Source: Mycobacterium bohemicum DSM 44277 (GTDB lineage Bacteria; Actinomycetota; Actinomycetes; Mycobacteriales; Mycobacteriaceae). Taken from it: 64,000 nt of DNA. This document shows positions 18,260-27,317 of this stretch, one piece after another (the first letter of the stretch is position 1; the number at the start of each line of letters is the position of its first letter). The position numbers and the translations under genes were made by a program. Under the pieces are notes generated by a model that had not been told where the DNA came from, searched no databases, and was given only the letters and a program-made list of their open reading frames with translations. The stretch spans positions 738,333 through 802,332 of the forward strand of contig NZ_CSTD01000001.1 of NCBI RefSeq assembly GCF_001053185.1, in the 5' to 3' direction.

Positions 18260-19645
18260 ATGAGCCCCCAGCCACACATGACATCCGGACCGGAGCGCCG
18301 CCACCGCGTCGTCATCATCGGTTCGGGCTTCGGCGGGCTCAATGCGGCGAAGAAGCTCAAGCACGCCGATGTCGACATCAAGCTGATCGCCCGCACCACC
18401 CACCACCTGTTCCAGCCGCTGCTCTACCAGGTGGCGACGGGAATCGTGTCCGAGGGCGACATCGCCCCGCCCACCCGGGTCATCTTGCGCCGGCAGCGCA
18501 ACGTGCAGGTGCTGCTCGGTGACGTCACGCACATCGATCTCGCGGGGCAATACGTCGTGTCCGACCTGCTCGGCCACACCTACGAAACCCCTTACGACAC
18601 ACTGATAGTCGCCGCCGGCGCCGGGCAGTCCTATTTCGGCAACGACCAATTCGCCGAGTTCGCGCCCGGCATGAAGTCGATCGACGACGCCCTGGAGGTG
18701 CGGGGCCGCATCCTGAGCGCATTCGAACAGGCCGAGCGGTCGCGGGATCCGGAGCGGCGGGCAAAGCTGCTGACGTTCACCGTCATCGGTGCCGGCCCGA
18801 CCGGCGTCGAAATGGCCGGCCAGATAGCGGAATTGGCCGCGCACACCCTCAAGGGCTCGTTCCGGCACATCGACTCCACCCGGGCGAGGGTGATCCTGCT
18901 GGACGCCGCCCCCGCGGTGCTGCCGCCGTTCGGGGAGAAGCTGGGTCAGCGGGCGGCCGCACGGCTGGAGAAGATGGGCGTGGAAATCCAGCTCGGTGCG
19001 ATGGTGACCGACGTCGACCGCAACGGCATCACGGTCAAGGACTCCGACGGCACCGTCCGGCGGATCGAGTCGGCCTGCAAGGTGTGGTCCGCCGGGGTGG
19101 CGGCCAGCGGCCTGGGGGCCGACCTGGCCGAGCAGTCGGCCGTCGAGCTCGACCGCTCGGGACGGGTCAAGGTCCTGCCCGACCTGTCCCTTCCCGGCCA
19201 CCCGAACGTGTTCGTGATCGGCGACATGGCCGCCGTCGAGGGCGTACCCGGGGTGGCGCAGGGCGCCATCCAGGGCGCCAAGTACGTCACCCACTTGCTC
19301 AAGGCGGAACTGGGCGGCGCGAACCCGGCCGAGCGGGAGCCGTTCCAGTACTTCGACAAGGGCTCGATGGCGACGGTCTCGCGGTTCTCCGCGGTGGCCA
19401 AGGTCGGTCCGGTCGAGTTCAGCGGGCTGATCGCGTGGTTCGCGTGGCTGGTGCTGCACCTGCTCTACCTGGTCGGCTTCAAGACGAAGGTCAGCACACT
19501 GCTGTCCTGGATCGTGACGTTCCTGAGCACCCGGCGCGGCCAGCTGACCATCACCGAGCAGCAGGCGTTCGCCCGCACCCGCCTGGAACAACTGGCGGTG
19601 GCCGCGGCCGAGGCGAAGCGTCCGGCGGCCAGGCGGGCCAGCTAG
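18260..19645 (+). CDS. ndh: Type II NADH:quinone oxidoreductase Ndh
   Basis: A single-subunit NADH dehydrogenase of 461 residues that passes electrons from NADH to menaquinone without pumping protons. The FAD fold is HRVVIIGSGFGGLNAAKKL and the NADH fold TVIGAGPTGVEMAGQIAEL. The quinone-site motif is GVPGVAQGAIQGAKY. C-terminal amphipathic and hydrophobic segments (SGLIAWFAWLVLHLLYLVGF) attach it to the membrane. ATG 18260 follows CAGGAG and matches the known MSPQ start of mycobacterial Ndh. The stop overlaps the convergent ureD stop by 4 bases. Confidence 0.95.
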   Translation: MSPQPHMTSGPERRHRVVIIGSGFGGLNAAKKLKHADVDIKLIARTTHHLFQPLLYQVATGIVSEGDIAPPTRVILRRQRNVQVLLGDVTHIDLAGQYVVSDLLGHTYETPYDTLIVAAGAGQSYFGNDQFAEFAPGMKSIDDALEVRGRILSAFEQAERSRDPERRAKLLTFTVIGAGPTGVEMAGQIAELAAHTLKGSFRHIDSTRARVILLDAAPAVLPPFGEKLGQRAAARLEKMGVEIQLGAMVTDVDRNGITVKDSDGTVRRIESACKVWSAGVAASGLGADLAEQSAVELDRSGRVKVLPDLSLPGHPNVFVIGDMAAVEGVPGVAQGAIQGAKYVTHLLKAELGGANPAEREPFQYFDKGSMATVSRFSAVAKVGPVEFSGLIAWFAWLVLHLLYLVGFKTKVSTLLSWIVTFLSTRRGQLTITEQQAFARTRLEQLAVAAAEAKRPAARRAS

Positions 19646-20289
19646 GCCTTCAGGCGGTCCGCCTGCCACGTGCTCAGCGTCCCGCCGCCGGCCAGCGCCA
19701 GCACCGTCCACCCGTCATCGTCGGCGACGGCCGCAGTTGTTGCGGGATAACGGAATTCGTTGATCGCCGCGCGGGGCGCCGCTATGCTGTCGTCGGCCAG
19801 CGACCCGGCGCCCAACTCCACCCGATGCCGCAGGAGCGGGCGATCGTCGTAGTCGGCGCGCAGCGACCCGGACCAGAACCCGTCGCGCTCACGGCATCGG
19901 CCGATTTGCACGCGCTCGCGGAAGCGGACGGCGCCGGCGCCGTGCAGCGCCACCGCGACCGTCGACAGGTGCCGGGCGCTCGCGGCGACGATGGTCGGCT
20001 CGAGGTCGACGTCCAGGTTCCCGGCGATCTGAATCTCCCAGTGTGCCAACGATGTCGAGCTATCGGCCCCGGGTAGGGCGACGGCGGCCGCGGCGCTGCG
20101 CAGCGCCAGCGTCGCGCCGGGCTCGACGACCACGCGGATCGTGATGGTGTCCCCCCCAAGCGGGGTGGCGGCGGCCGACACCAGGTGCACGGTGCCGGGA
20201 GCGGTGCACCGCGCCTGAACTCCGCCGCCGCGGCACTCGATGCGCGGCAGCCGGTTCGCGCACGCGACCAGGACGACCTCAGAACGCAA
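19642..20289 (-). CDS. ureD: Urease accessory protein UreD
   Basis: A 215-residue accessory protein that forms the UreD-UreF-UreG assembly on apo-urease for nickel and CO2 delivery. It begins [20 protein letters not shown] like mycobacterial Ure[20 protein letters not shown] is the conserved central segment. It overlaps ureG by 11 bases, indicating translational coupling, and is last in the ureABCFGD cluster. It is shorter and more divergent than enterobacterial UreD, as is usual for mycobacteria. Confidence 0.88.
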   Translation of the reverse strand: MRSEVVLVACANRLPRIECRGGGVQARCTAPGTVHLVSAAATPLGGDTITIRVVVEPGATLALRSAAAAVALPGADSSTSLAHWEIQIAGNLDVDLEPTIVAASARHLSTVAVALHGAGAVRFRERVQIGRCRERDGFWSGSLRADYDDRPLLRHRVELGAGSLADDSIAAPRAAINEFRYPATTAAVADDDGWTVLALAGGGTLSTWQADRLKA

Positions 20290-20962
20290 CGGCGTCCTCG
20301 CGCGCGGCGGCGACCTGGGAGCGGACCCACGCCAGCACCTCGCCGGCGGCCGGATCGCGGGTCAGCGACTGCAAGACGGTGGGCCGGCCGTCGCGCACCG
20401 CCGCGGCGTCGCGGGCCATCACCTCGAGGTCGGCGCCGACCAGCGGCGCCAGGTCGGTCTTGTTGACCACCAACAGGTCCGAGTAGGTCACGCCCGGTCC
20501 GCCCTTGCGCGGCACCTTGTCCCCACCGGCGACGTCGATGACGAAGATCTGCACATCCACCAGGCCCGCGGAGAAGGTGGCGGTCAGGTTGTCGCCGCCG
20601 GATTCGACGAGGATGAGGTCGAGCCCGTCGTGGGCGGCGACCAGGTCTTCGATCGCGTCCAGGTTGGCCGTGATGTCGTCGCGGATCGCGGTGTGCGGGC
20701 ACCCCCCGGTCTGCACGGCCGCGATTCGCTCGTCCGGGAGCACCGCGTGCCGGCGCAGGAAGTCGGCGTCCTCGGTCGTGTAGATGTCGTTGGTCAGCAC
20801 CGCGAGCGACAGCTCGTCACGCAGTTGACGGCACAGGGCGGCGACCAGTGCGGTCTTGCCCGACCCGACCGGGCCGCCGACCCCGATCCGCAGCGGCTCC
20901 CCGGGCCGGCGGACGCGGCGGGGCCGATCGTGATGCGCATGAGCGTGCGAATGGGTTGACAT
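20279..20962 (-). CDS. ureG: Urease accessory GTPase UreG
   Basis: The nickel-delivery GTPase for urease, 227 residues. A short His-rich start (THSHAHAHH) may bind nickel. The SIMIBI P-loop reads [21 protein letters not shown] carries the conserved Cys-Pro-His metal site, and [11 protein letters not shown] is the guanine-specificity motif. ATG 20962 follows AAAGG. The His-rich stretch matters because no ureE is present in the cluster; UreG may partly replace that nickel chaperone. Confidence 0.95.
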   Translation of the reverse strand: MSTHSHAHAHHDRPRRVRRPGEPLRIGVGGPVGSGKTALVAALCRQLRDELSLAVLTNDIYTTEDADFLRRHAVLPDERIAAVQTGGCPHTAIRDDITANLDAIEDLVAAHDGLDLILVESGGDNLTATFSAGLVDVQIFVIDVAGGDKVPRKGGPGVTYSDLLVVNKTDLAPLVGADLEVMARDAAAVRDGRPTVLQSLTRDPAAGEVLAWVRSQVAAAREDAVAF

Positions 20963-20972
20963 TGCTGACCTT

Positions 20973-21614
20973 TCAGGAGGCGAACAGGGGTCGCTCGCGT
21001 TCGGCGTGGCGTTGCGCCAGCGTGTCGAGCCAGGGGTCGGACAGGTCGGCCAGGCCGGCGTTCGCTTGCGCGGCGGTGGTCTCACACAGCCCGGACAATC
21101 CGATGGTGACGGCGGCGACGGCGCCCGGGTCCAGCGCCAGCAGGCGCTGGGCGGCGGTCGCCGAGCCCGTCATGGTGGTGTAGACGAGGTGCAGGGCGCC
21201 GTGCTCCGGCGTCAGGCCGCTCGTCGCGCCGACGCGCCCGGCCGCCACCGCCAGATGCGGGCGCGGGCCCAGCTCGTCCCAGTTTCCGTCCGGCCACACC
21301 GTGCGCGCCAGCCGTGCCAGCCCGCGTCCCTGGCTGCGGGACGCGTGGCGCGCCGCGGGCGCCGGGGTCCGGGCGTCGGTTTCGCGGTCGGCGTCGTCGA
21401 CGGCCAGATCGCCCCGGTGCACCGCGGCCGCCACGGACGCCGTGACGAGGCCGTGGGTGCGAATCCGCCTGACCAGGAACGCCTTCAGCGTGGCCAGGTC
21501 GGTGACCATGCCGCAGGTGACGGCCTCTTCCACCCCGCCGGAGTGCACGTGGCCGCCCGTGGGCAGGCGGGAGTCGGCCAGCGCGAGCAGTGTGGCCAGG
21601 GACGGCTGGACCAT
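20973..21614 (-). CDS. ureF: Urease accessory protein UreF
   Basis: A 213-residue all-helical accessory protein, the GTPase-regulating partner of Ure[25 protein letters not shown] is the typical N-terminal signature in mycobacteria, and [18 protein letters not shown] lies in the C-terminal half. The start codon overlaps the ureC stop (TGATG), giving coupling. ureG begins 10 bases after its stop. Confidence 0.92.
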   Translation of the reverse strand: MVQPSLATLLALADSRLPTGGHVHSGGVEEAVTCGMVTDLATLKAFLVRRIRTHGLVTASVAAAVHRGDLAVDDADRETDARTPAPAARHASRSQGRGLARLARTVWPDGNWDELGPRPHLAVAAGRVGATSGLTPEHGALHLVYTTMTGSATAAQRLLALDPGAVAAVTIGLSGLCETTAAQANAGLADLSDPWLDTLAQRHAERERPLFAS

Positions 21615-23347
21615 CAGAAGAGGAAATATCGTTGCGCCATGGGAAGTTCCGTTGCCGGTTGCTCAGGCCAGACCTCACCGTCGATGCGCACGGTGAAGGT
21701 GTCGGGGTCGATCTCGATGGACGGCATCGCGTCGTTGAGCGGCAGGTCCGTCTTGGCGACCGCGCGCACATTCCCGACGGGCACCAATCTCCGGTTCACG
21801 GCGAGATTGTCGGCCAGGCCGGCATCGATGGCGTGCGGCGCCACGAAGTGCACCGACGTGGCCGAGGACGCCGCCGGTGCCGCACCGAACATCGGGCGCG
21901 GCAGCACCGGTTGCGGAGTGGGGATCGAGGCGTTGGCGTCGCCCATCGCCGCCCACGCGATCATGCCGCCCTTGAGCACCAGGTGCGGCCGCACCCCGAA
22001 GAACGCGGGCTCCCACAACACCAGGTCGGCAAGCTTGCCCACCTCCACCGACCCGATCTCGTGATCGAGTCCGTGCGTGATCGCCGGGCAGATGGTGTAT
22101 TTCGCGACGTAGCGCCGTGCGCGATTGTTGTCCGCCCCGTGCGGACCCGAGCCATCGCCGGGCAGCGCGCCGCGGCGGCGCTTCATCACGTGCGCGGTCT
22201 GCCAGGTACGGATGACCACCTCGCCCACGCGGCCCATCGCCTGAGAGTCGCTGCCGATCATCGAGATCGCGCCCATGTCGTGCAGCAGGTCCTCGGCGGC
22301 CATCGTCGACGGCCTGATGCGGCTCTCGGCGAACGCCAGATCTTCGGGCACCGCGGGATTGAGGTGATGGCACACCATCAGCATGTCGAGGTGCTCGTCG
22401 AGCGTGTTCACCGTGTGCGGGCGCGTGGGGTTGGTGGAACTGGGCAACACGTTCGGCTCGGCCGCGACCCGCATGATGTCCGGCGCGTGCCCGCCCCCGG
22501 CGCCCTCGGTGTGATACGTGTGGATGCAGCGGCCGGCGATCGCCCCGAGCGTGTCCTCGACGAAGCCCATCTCGTTGAGGGTGTCGGTGTGCAGCGCCAC
22601 CTGCACCCCCGCGGCGTCGGCCACGCTCAGGCAGGTGTCGATCGCGGCCGGGGTCGATCCCCAGTCCTCGTGCAGCTTGAATCCCGAAGCGCCGCCGCGC
22701 AATTGCTCCCACAGCCCCTCGGGGTTGACGGTGTTGCCCTTGCCGAGCAGCGCAAAGTTCACCGGCCACGAGTCCAGGGCCTCCAGCATCCGGGCCAGGT
22801 GCCAGGCGCCGGGGGTGACGGTGGTGGCCTTGCTGCCCTCCGCCGGCCCGGTTCCGCCGCCGATGAACGTGGTGATCCCGGACCCGAGCGCCTCGGGCAG
22901 GAGCTGCGGGCAGATCAGGTGCACGTGGCAGTCGATCGCGCCGGCGGTGAGGATTCGCCCGTTGCCGGCGATGATCTCGGTCGACGGCCCGACCACCAGG
23001 TCCTCGTGCACGCCGGTCATGATGTCGGGGTTGCCCGCCTTCCCGATGGCGACGATCCGGCCGTCGCGAATGCCGATGTCGGCCTTGACGATTCCCCAAT
23101 AGTCGACGATCACGGCGCCGGTGATCACCGTGTCGGGCGCTCCTTCGGCCCGGCTCGCGCGTCCCTGCCCCATCGACTCGCGCAGCACCTTGCCGCCGCC
23201 GAACACCGCCTCGTCGCCGGCCAGACCCGGTCCCCCGCTGCGGTCTTCGGTGATCTGCACCAGCAGGTCGGTGTCGGCCAGCCGGATCCGGTCGCCGGTG
23301 GTCGGGCCGAACAGGTCGGCGTATCGCTGCCTGGACAGCCGCGTCAT
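21614..23347 (-). CDS. ureC: Urease alpha subunit UreC
   Basis: The catalytic subunit (577 residues) of nickel urease, hydrolysing urea to ammonia and carbamate. Nickel ligands and catalytic residues are visible: DCHVHL (two His), GFKLHEDWG (the carbamylated Lys), ALHTDT and [15 protein letters not shown], and the flap sequence VCHHLNP with the mobile-flap Cys. Full length and intact. It overlaps ureB by 4 bases. Upstream on the same strand sit a permease and a probable guanidine hydrolase, which would feed it urea. Confidence 0.97.
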   Translation of the reverse strand: MTRLSRQRYADLFGPTTGDRIRLADTDLLVQITEDRSGGPGLAGDEAVFGGGKVLRESMGQGRASRAEGAPDTVITGAVIVDYWGIVKADIGIRDGRIVAIGKAGNPDIMTGVHEDLVVGPSTEIIAGNGRILTAGAIDCHVHLICPQLLPEALGSGITTFIGGGTGPAEGSKATTVTPGAWHLARMLEALDSWPVNFALLGKGNTVNPEGLWEQLRGGASGFKLHEDWGSTPAAIDTCLSVADAAGVQVALHTDTLNEMGFVEDTLGAIAGRCIHTYHTEGAGGGHAPDIMRVAAEPNVLPSSTNPTRPHTVNTLDEHLDMLMVCHHLNPAVPEDLAFAESRIRPSTMAAEDLLHDMGAISMIGSDSQAMGRVGEVVIRTWQTAHVMKRRRGALPGDGSGPHGADNNRARRYVAKYTICPAITHGLDHEIGSVEVGKLADLVLWEPAFFGVRPHLVLKGGMIAWAAMGDANASIPTPQPVLPRPMFGAAPAASSATSVHFVAPHAIDAGLADNLAVNRRLVPVGNVRAVAKTDLPLNDAMPSIEIDPDTFTVRIDGEVWPEQPATELPMAQRYFLF

Positions 23348-23658
23348 GAGACGTCCAGCTTTCCCGGCGGGTCCAGCGTGAGGCCGTACACCTCGCGGCG
23401 CCCGCGCAGCGGGACCAGGCGGACGGACTGCGGAATGCCCGGCTCGAAGCGGACGGCCGTGGCCGCCGCGATGTCCAGCCGGTGACCGTGGGCGGCCGCG
23501 CGGTCGAACGAGAGCGCGGCGTTGGCCTGCGGAAGGTGGACGTGACTGCCGACCTGTACCGGACGGTCGCCGGTGTTGACGATCTGCATCTCGAGCCGTT
23601 GCGCGCCCGCGTTGATCTCGATTTCGCCGCTGCCGTAAAGGATCTCGCCGGGAATCAT
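23344..23658 (-). CDS. ureB: Urease beta subunit UreB
   Basis: A 104-residue structural subunit. [15 protein letters not shown] at the start, [16 protein letters not shown] in the middle and [17 protein letters not shown] at the end are standard UreB motifs. The start overlaps the ureA stop and its own stop overlaps the ureC start, so the three structural genes are translationally coupled. Confidence 0.95.
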   Translation of the reverse strand: MIPGEILYGSGEIEINAGAQRLEMQIVNTGDRPVQVGSHVHLPQANAALSFDRAAAHGHRLDIAAATAVRFEPGIPQSVRLVPLRGRREVYGLTLDPPGKLDVS

Positions 23659-23957
23659 GCGATCGGGTGGTGGACGGTGACCAGTTTCGTGCCGTCGGGG
23701 AACGTCGCCTCCACGTGAACCTCGTCGATCATCTCGGGTACCCCCTCCATCACGTCGTCGGGACCGAGCACGTCACAACCGCTGGCCATCAACTCCGCGA
23801 CGCTGCGACCGTCCCGCGCGCCTTCCAGGATGTGGTCGGTGATGAGCGCGACGGCCTCGGGATAGTTGAGCCGCAACCCGCGGGCCCGACGCCGGCGGGC
23901 CAGCTCCGCGGCGTAGGACAACAGCAGTCGCTCTTGCTCGTGCGGGGTGAGAAGCAT
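23655..23957 (-). CDS. ureA: Urease gamma subunit UreA
   Basis: A 100-residue structural subunit: [41 protein letters not shown] and [18 protein letters not shown] match UreA throughout. First gene of ureABCFGD. An AGGAGG element lies two bases before the ATG, closer than usual. The 39-base gap to the upstream permease contains a short hairpin, so ureA can be read through from the permease transcript or be partly attenuated. Confidence 0.95.
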   Translation of the reverse strand: MLLTPHEQERLLLSYAAELARRRRARGLRLNYPEAVALITDHILEGARDGRSVAELMASGCDVLGPDDVMEGVPEMIDEVHVEATFPDGTKLVTVHHPIA

Positions 23958-23966
23958 GGCCTCCTA

Positions 23967-23987
23967 TCCTGCCACTTTGGTGGCGGG
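23967..23987 (-). terminator. Hairpin between permease and ureA
   Basis: GCCAC-TTTG-GTGGC (23971-23984), with further CC/GG pairing outside one mismatch, fills the permease-ureA gap. There is no U-run, so it may be an attenuator or a processing site rather than a full terminator. Confidence 0.35.
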
Positions 23988-23996
23988 CACCTCGGG

Positions 23997-25595
23997 TCAG
24001 ATCGGCTCGGGCACGGCGTCGGCGTGGGGGGCATCGCTTTTCGTGTGGGCGCGGGTGATCGCCATGTAGAGCAGGCCGAAGCCGATGATGAGCCCCGCCA
24101 TCAGCAGGACGACCCAGTTGTCGTACCAGGGGGCATCCGGCGTCCGCGGCCAGCTGATGTTGACGATGGCGGCGACGCCGTAGGCCAGGGCGGCCACGTT
24201 GACGACCATCCCCCAACGGCCCAACTGGTACTTGCCGGACGGCTTCCAGCCCTTGAGCCGGGCGCGCAGGGCGGCCAGCACCACCATCTGGAAGCCGAGG
24301 TAGACGCCGACGGTGCCGAAGCTCACCAGTTTGTTCAGCGGGTGTTCCGAGACGATCGTTCCGATGATCAGCACCCCGGGCACGACGACCGCGGCCAGCA
24401 GCGCGTAGGGCGGCACGTGGCGCTTGTGGTCGAACCGCGCCAGCAGCCTCGAGCCGAGGATCATGCCGTCACGGCCGTAGGAGAAGATCAGCCGGCTGGC
24501 CGCCGCCTGCAGGCTCAGCGCACAGGACACGAACGAGATCAGCACGATGCCGAGCACGACCCTGGACCCGACATCCCCGAACGCCGAAGTCAGCACCGTC
24601 GAGATCGGGTTGGTGTCGTCGCCGCGGATCACCGCGCCGAAGTCGGTGACCGACAGGATCAGGCTCAGGCACACGAATGTCGAGGCGGCACCGCCGATGT
24701 AGATGGTGCGGCGCATCGCCTTCGGAATCTGGATGCCCGGGTTGCGCACCTCCTCGGCCACGTCACCGCACGCCTCGAAGCCGAAGAACTGATAGAGGCC
24801 GATCAGGCTGGCGGCGAGGAAGGCGTACAGGAAGCTGTGACTGCCCTGGGCGCCGAAGCTGTGGAACAGCACCCCCAGCCCGTGGGCGCGGTGGGAGACC
24901 AGCAGCCAGACGCCGACCACCAGCGCCCCGATCAGTTCGGCGGTGAAGCCGAAGATCGCGAAGTAACCCAGGATCTTCGTGCCGGTCAGGTTGATCAGCG
25001 TGGCCACCGCCAAAACGGCCAGCGCGCAATAGATCTTGGCATAGGCGGTCGGCCGGAACCCGGCCATGGCGGCCAGGTAGGGGCCCGCGCCGAAGGCCGC
25101 GTCGGCGATGAGCGCCAACAGGCAGAACATGTAGACCCAGCCGGTCATCCACGCCCATTTGCGGCCCCACAACCGGCGCGCCCAGGGATAGACGCCGCCG
25201 GCCACCGGGAACTGCGCGACCACTTCGCTGAAGACCAGCGCGACGAGCATCTGGCCCGCGCCGACGATCAGCAGGCTCCAGATCATCGGCGGGCCTGCGG
25301 TGGCCAACGCGAACGCGAACACCGTGTAGATGCCGACCACCGGTGACAGGTAGGTGAAGCCCAGCGAGAAGTTGGCCCACGGGCTCATGTCCCGGCGGAA
25401 CTCGGAGGAGAAACCGAGCGCCTTGAGCTGGGCGAGATCCTCGTCGTCGCCCGTCGCGTCGGCCGCGGGCCCGGTGCCGACACCCGCGCGCGGGTCACCG
25501 TCTCCCGCGCGGTCGCGCGCTTGCCCGGACGTCACGTCGACGGCCGGGTCGCCCTCCAGGTCCTTCTGCGTTCCGGCGAATTTGGTGAAAAACAA
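23997..25595 (-). CDS. APC-superfamily permease, candidate guanidine/urea-pathway importer
   Basis: A 12-helix-type amino acid/polyamine/organocation transporter of about 532 residues. After a hydrophilic N-terminus of about 85 residues, the core begins FRRDMSPWANFSLGFTYLSP (helix 1 with its break). Later come SEVVAQFPVAGGVYPWARRL (helix 2-3 region), GFEACGDVAEEVRNPGIQIP (helix 6-7 loop) and SFGTVGVYLGFQMV. The family takes up amino acids, amines or guanidino compounds. It lies between a PPE gene and ureA on the same strand, in a block headed by a guanidine-riboswitch gene, so guanidine or a guanidino compound is a plausible substrate. The start is uncertain: TTG 25595 (LFFTKFAG) or TTG 25664. 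Confidence 0.8.
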   Translation of the reverse strand: MFFTKFAGTQKDLEGDPAVDVTSGQARDRAGDGDPRAGVGTGPAADATGDDEDLAQLKALGFSSEFRRDMSPWANFSLGFTYLSPVVGIYTVFAFALATAGPPMIWSLLIVGAGQMLVALVFSEVVAQFPVAGGVYPWARRLWGRKWAWMTGWVYMFCLLALIADAAFGAGPYLAAMAGFRPTAYAKIYCALAVLAVATLINLTGTKILGYFAIFGFTAELIGALVVGVWLLVSHRAHGLGVLFHSFGAQGSHSFLYAFLAASLIGLYQFFGFEACGDVAEEVRNPGIQIPKAMRRTIYIGGAASTFVCLSLILSVTDFGAVIRGDDTNPISTVLTSAFGDVGSRVVLGIVLISFVSCALSLQAAASRLIFSYGRDGMILGSRLLARFDHKRHVPPYALLAAVVVPGVLIIGTIVSEHPLNKLVSFGTVGVYLGFQMVVLAALRARLKGWKPSGKYQLGRWGMVVNVAALAYGVAAIVNISWPRTPDAPWYDNWVVLLMAGLIIGFGLLYMAITRAHTKSDAPHADAVPEPI

Positions 25596-25629
25596 TTGAC
25601 CGACCCCAATCTCGAAATCAGTTGAAGCA

Positions 25630-25648
25630 CCGCGGATTTGGCCCGCGG
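25630..25648 (-). terminator. Hairpin in the PPE-permease gap
   Basis: CCGCGG-7 bases-CCGCGG forms a six-pair GC stem just after the PPE stop codon, next to a doubled TTGTCAC element. No U-run follows. It may mark a partial terminator or mRNA processing point between PPE and permease. Confidence 0.3.
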
Positions 25649-25668
25649 CAGTGACAAGTGACAAGTCG

Positions 25669-26769
25669 CTACTTCTCCGTGGCCTCCTTGATCAGGGTGG
25701 CCGCGGTGCGCTTGAGGACGTCACGCTGCCTGGTGACGTCGGCGACCGCTTTGCGCAATTGGTTGAGCTCGTCGCGCTCGCTGATCACGCCCCCGTCTGC
25801 CGGGCCGTTCGCGGCGGGTCTGACCCACGGGGCCGCGGGGTCGTCGTGCATGCCCGCCTCCCCGGGCAGCGCGGCGACCACCCGCTGCCGCGAGCCGGCC
25901 CGAAGGCGGCTTGCGTCGCTCGCCGCGGCCGCCGCGGCCTGCGGCAGGGCGAGGCCGTAGAGACCGCCCAGCAGGGGCGTGATGCCGGAAGCGGTGAACA
26001 GGGGTCCACTGATGACCAGCGCCCAGTTGCCGCCGTCGGTGGTGAAGGTGTTCAGGGCCTGGCCCGTGGTGGTGCCGAGGACGTCCTCCACGAAGGAGAT
26101 CGGGTTGAACGATCCCCCGGACCCGAGACTCTGCAGCGCGCCGGGGACCAGGTTCATCGCCTGCGTCAGCCCGGACTGCGCGCTCGGTTCGGCCGCGGCC
26201 TCGTTGACGGCGGCGGCCTGGGCGGCCGTACCGGCCTGGTTGGTCGTCTGCGGCGGTGGGGTGAACGGTGACAGCTTCGTCGCGGCCGCCGACGCGCCGG
26301 CGTAGCCGTACATCGCGGCGGCGTCCTGGGCCCACATCTCGGCGTACTGCGCCTCGGTGGCCATGATGGCCGGGGTGTTCTGGCCCAGGATGTTCGTGGC
26401 CACCAGTGCGGCCAACAGGGCCCGGTTCACTTCGATCACGGGCGGCGGCACGGTGGCGATGAACGCCGCCTCGTACGCGGCGACCGCCGACTTGAGCTGG
26501 CCGGCGGTCTGTTCGGCCTGCGTGGCGGCGGCGGTCAGCCAGGACATGTAGGGCGTCACGGCGGCGAGCATCGTGGTCGACGACGGCCCCACCCACGGCC
26601 CGCCGGTGAGCTCGGACATCGCCGAGTGGTACGACGCCGCGGCGAAGTTGAGCTCGGCCGCCAGGCCGTCCCAGGCCGCGGCGGCGGCGACCATCGGCCC
26701 TGACCCCGGTCCCGCATACATGCGTCCGGAGTTGATCTCCGGCGGCAATGCCGCAAAATCCAGCGTCAC
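25669..26769 (-). CDS. PPE-family protein
   Basis: A 366-residue PPE protein. The domain starts [20 protein letters not shown], with the Pro-Pro-Glu at residues 9-11, and carries [19 protein letters not shown] with the usual helical hairpin. The variable region from about residue 175 ends in an unusual charged C-terminus, [20 protein letters not shown], predicted to be helical or coiled coil. No PE partner gene is adjacent. GTG 26769 has a strong GGGGGAG ribosome site. PPE proteins are exported by ESX systems and some act in small-solute uptake through the mycomembrane. Its position between the guanidine hydrolase and the permease suggests such a role here (inference). Confidence 0.9.
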   Translation of the reverse strand: MTLDFAALPPEINSGRMYAGPGSGPMVAAAAAWDGLAAELNFAAASYHSAMSELTGGPWVGPSSTTMLAAVTPYMSWLTAAATQAEQTAGQLKSAVAAYEAAFIATVPPPVIEVNRALLAALVATNILGQNTPAIMATEAQYAEMWAQDAAAMYGYAGASAAATKLSPFTPPPQTTNQAGTAAQAAAVNEAAAEPSAQSGLTQAMNLVPGALQSLGSGGSFNPISFVEDVLGTTTGQALNTFTTDGGNWALVISGPLFTASGITPLLGGLYGLALPQAAAAAASDASRLRAGSRQRVVAALPGEAGMHDDPAAPWVRPAANGPADGGVISERDELNQLRKAVADVTRQRDVLKRTAATLIKEATEK

Positions 26770-27317
26770 AAACTCCCCCTGCTTACACGTGTGGCCCTGC
26801 CGACGGCCGCGCCGGGCGGACGCGGAGTCTGGACGTCCATACCGGCGCCCGGACGTTGCGCCGCCGGACCGTTTCTATGTTCCACGGTCGGGCTGTAACT
26901 GCACTGGCTAACTCCTGCGAATTTGCTGAAAATTCGCTGATGCGTCATGTGGCTAAGCAGCTTCGGACCGGCAATGCTCCCCGTTCCGTCGGTCGTCAAC
27001 ATGGCGGCACCGCTCGGTTACTCCTTTGATCTGCGCCGTCAACACCGCCCGGCCGCGACGCCTGCGCGGACCATCCGAGGGCCAAAGTGCCTCTTCGACA
27101 GCCACTTCCGCGAATATCGCCGCGGCGATCGTGCCGGTGGACGCTGGGGGCCAATGATGGCGGCGCCAGCGCCGGCCACGGCCGCCGCAGTGCGGCGTGA
27201 CCAGCGCGGGCCAACCGGCATTGCCTCAACTGGCTAATTTGTACTGTGTCCATTAAAAATAGCCAGAATAAAGCAGGGCAATCCCACAACCTCGTCCGCG
27301 AGGCCCGATCGGCACGG
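26770..27317. other. 548-bp intergenic region upstream of PPE
   Basis: No convincing gene. It contains a perfect inverted repeat GCGAATT-TGCTGAA-AATTCGC (26917-26937), about 150 bases upstream of the PPE start, which may be an operator. Near 27230-27275 is an unusually A/T-rich stretch for this genome. I looked for a second guanidine aptamer on the minus strand here and found none. Confidence 0.5.
27290..27303 (-). terminator. Hairpin after the guanidine hydrolase gene
   Basis: CCTCG-CGGA-CGAGG lies 15 bases after the stop codon at 27318, and an A/T-rich stretch with a TTTTT run follows about 30 bases later. It is a weak terminator candidate separating the hydrolase message from the PPE-permease-urease genes. 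Confidence 0.4.

Noticed and set aside
26770..27317. A second guanidine riboswitch before the PPE gene
   Set aside because: I looked on the minus strand for CCGGACGAG, TACCCGG and ACGGCG blocks and for ACGR hairpin pairs; none fit.
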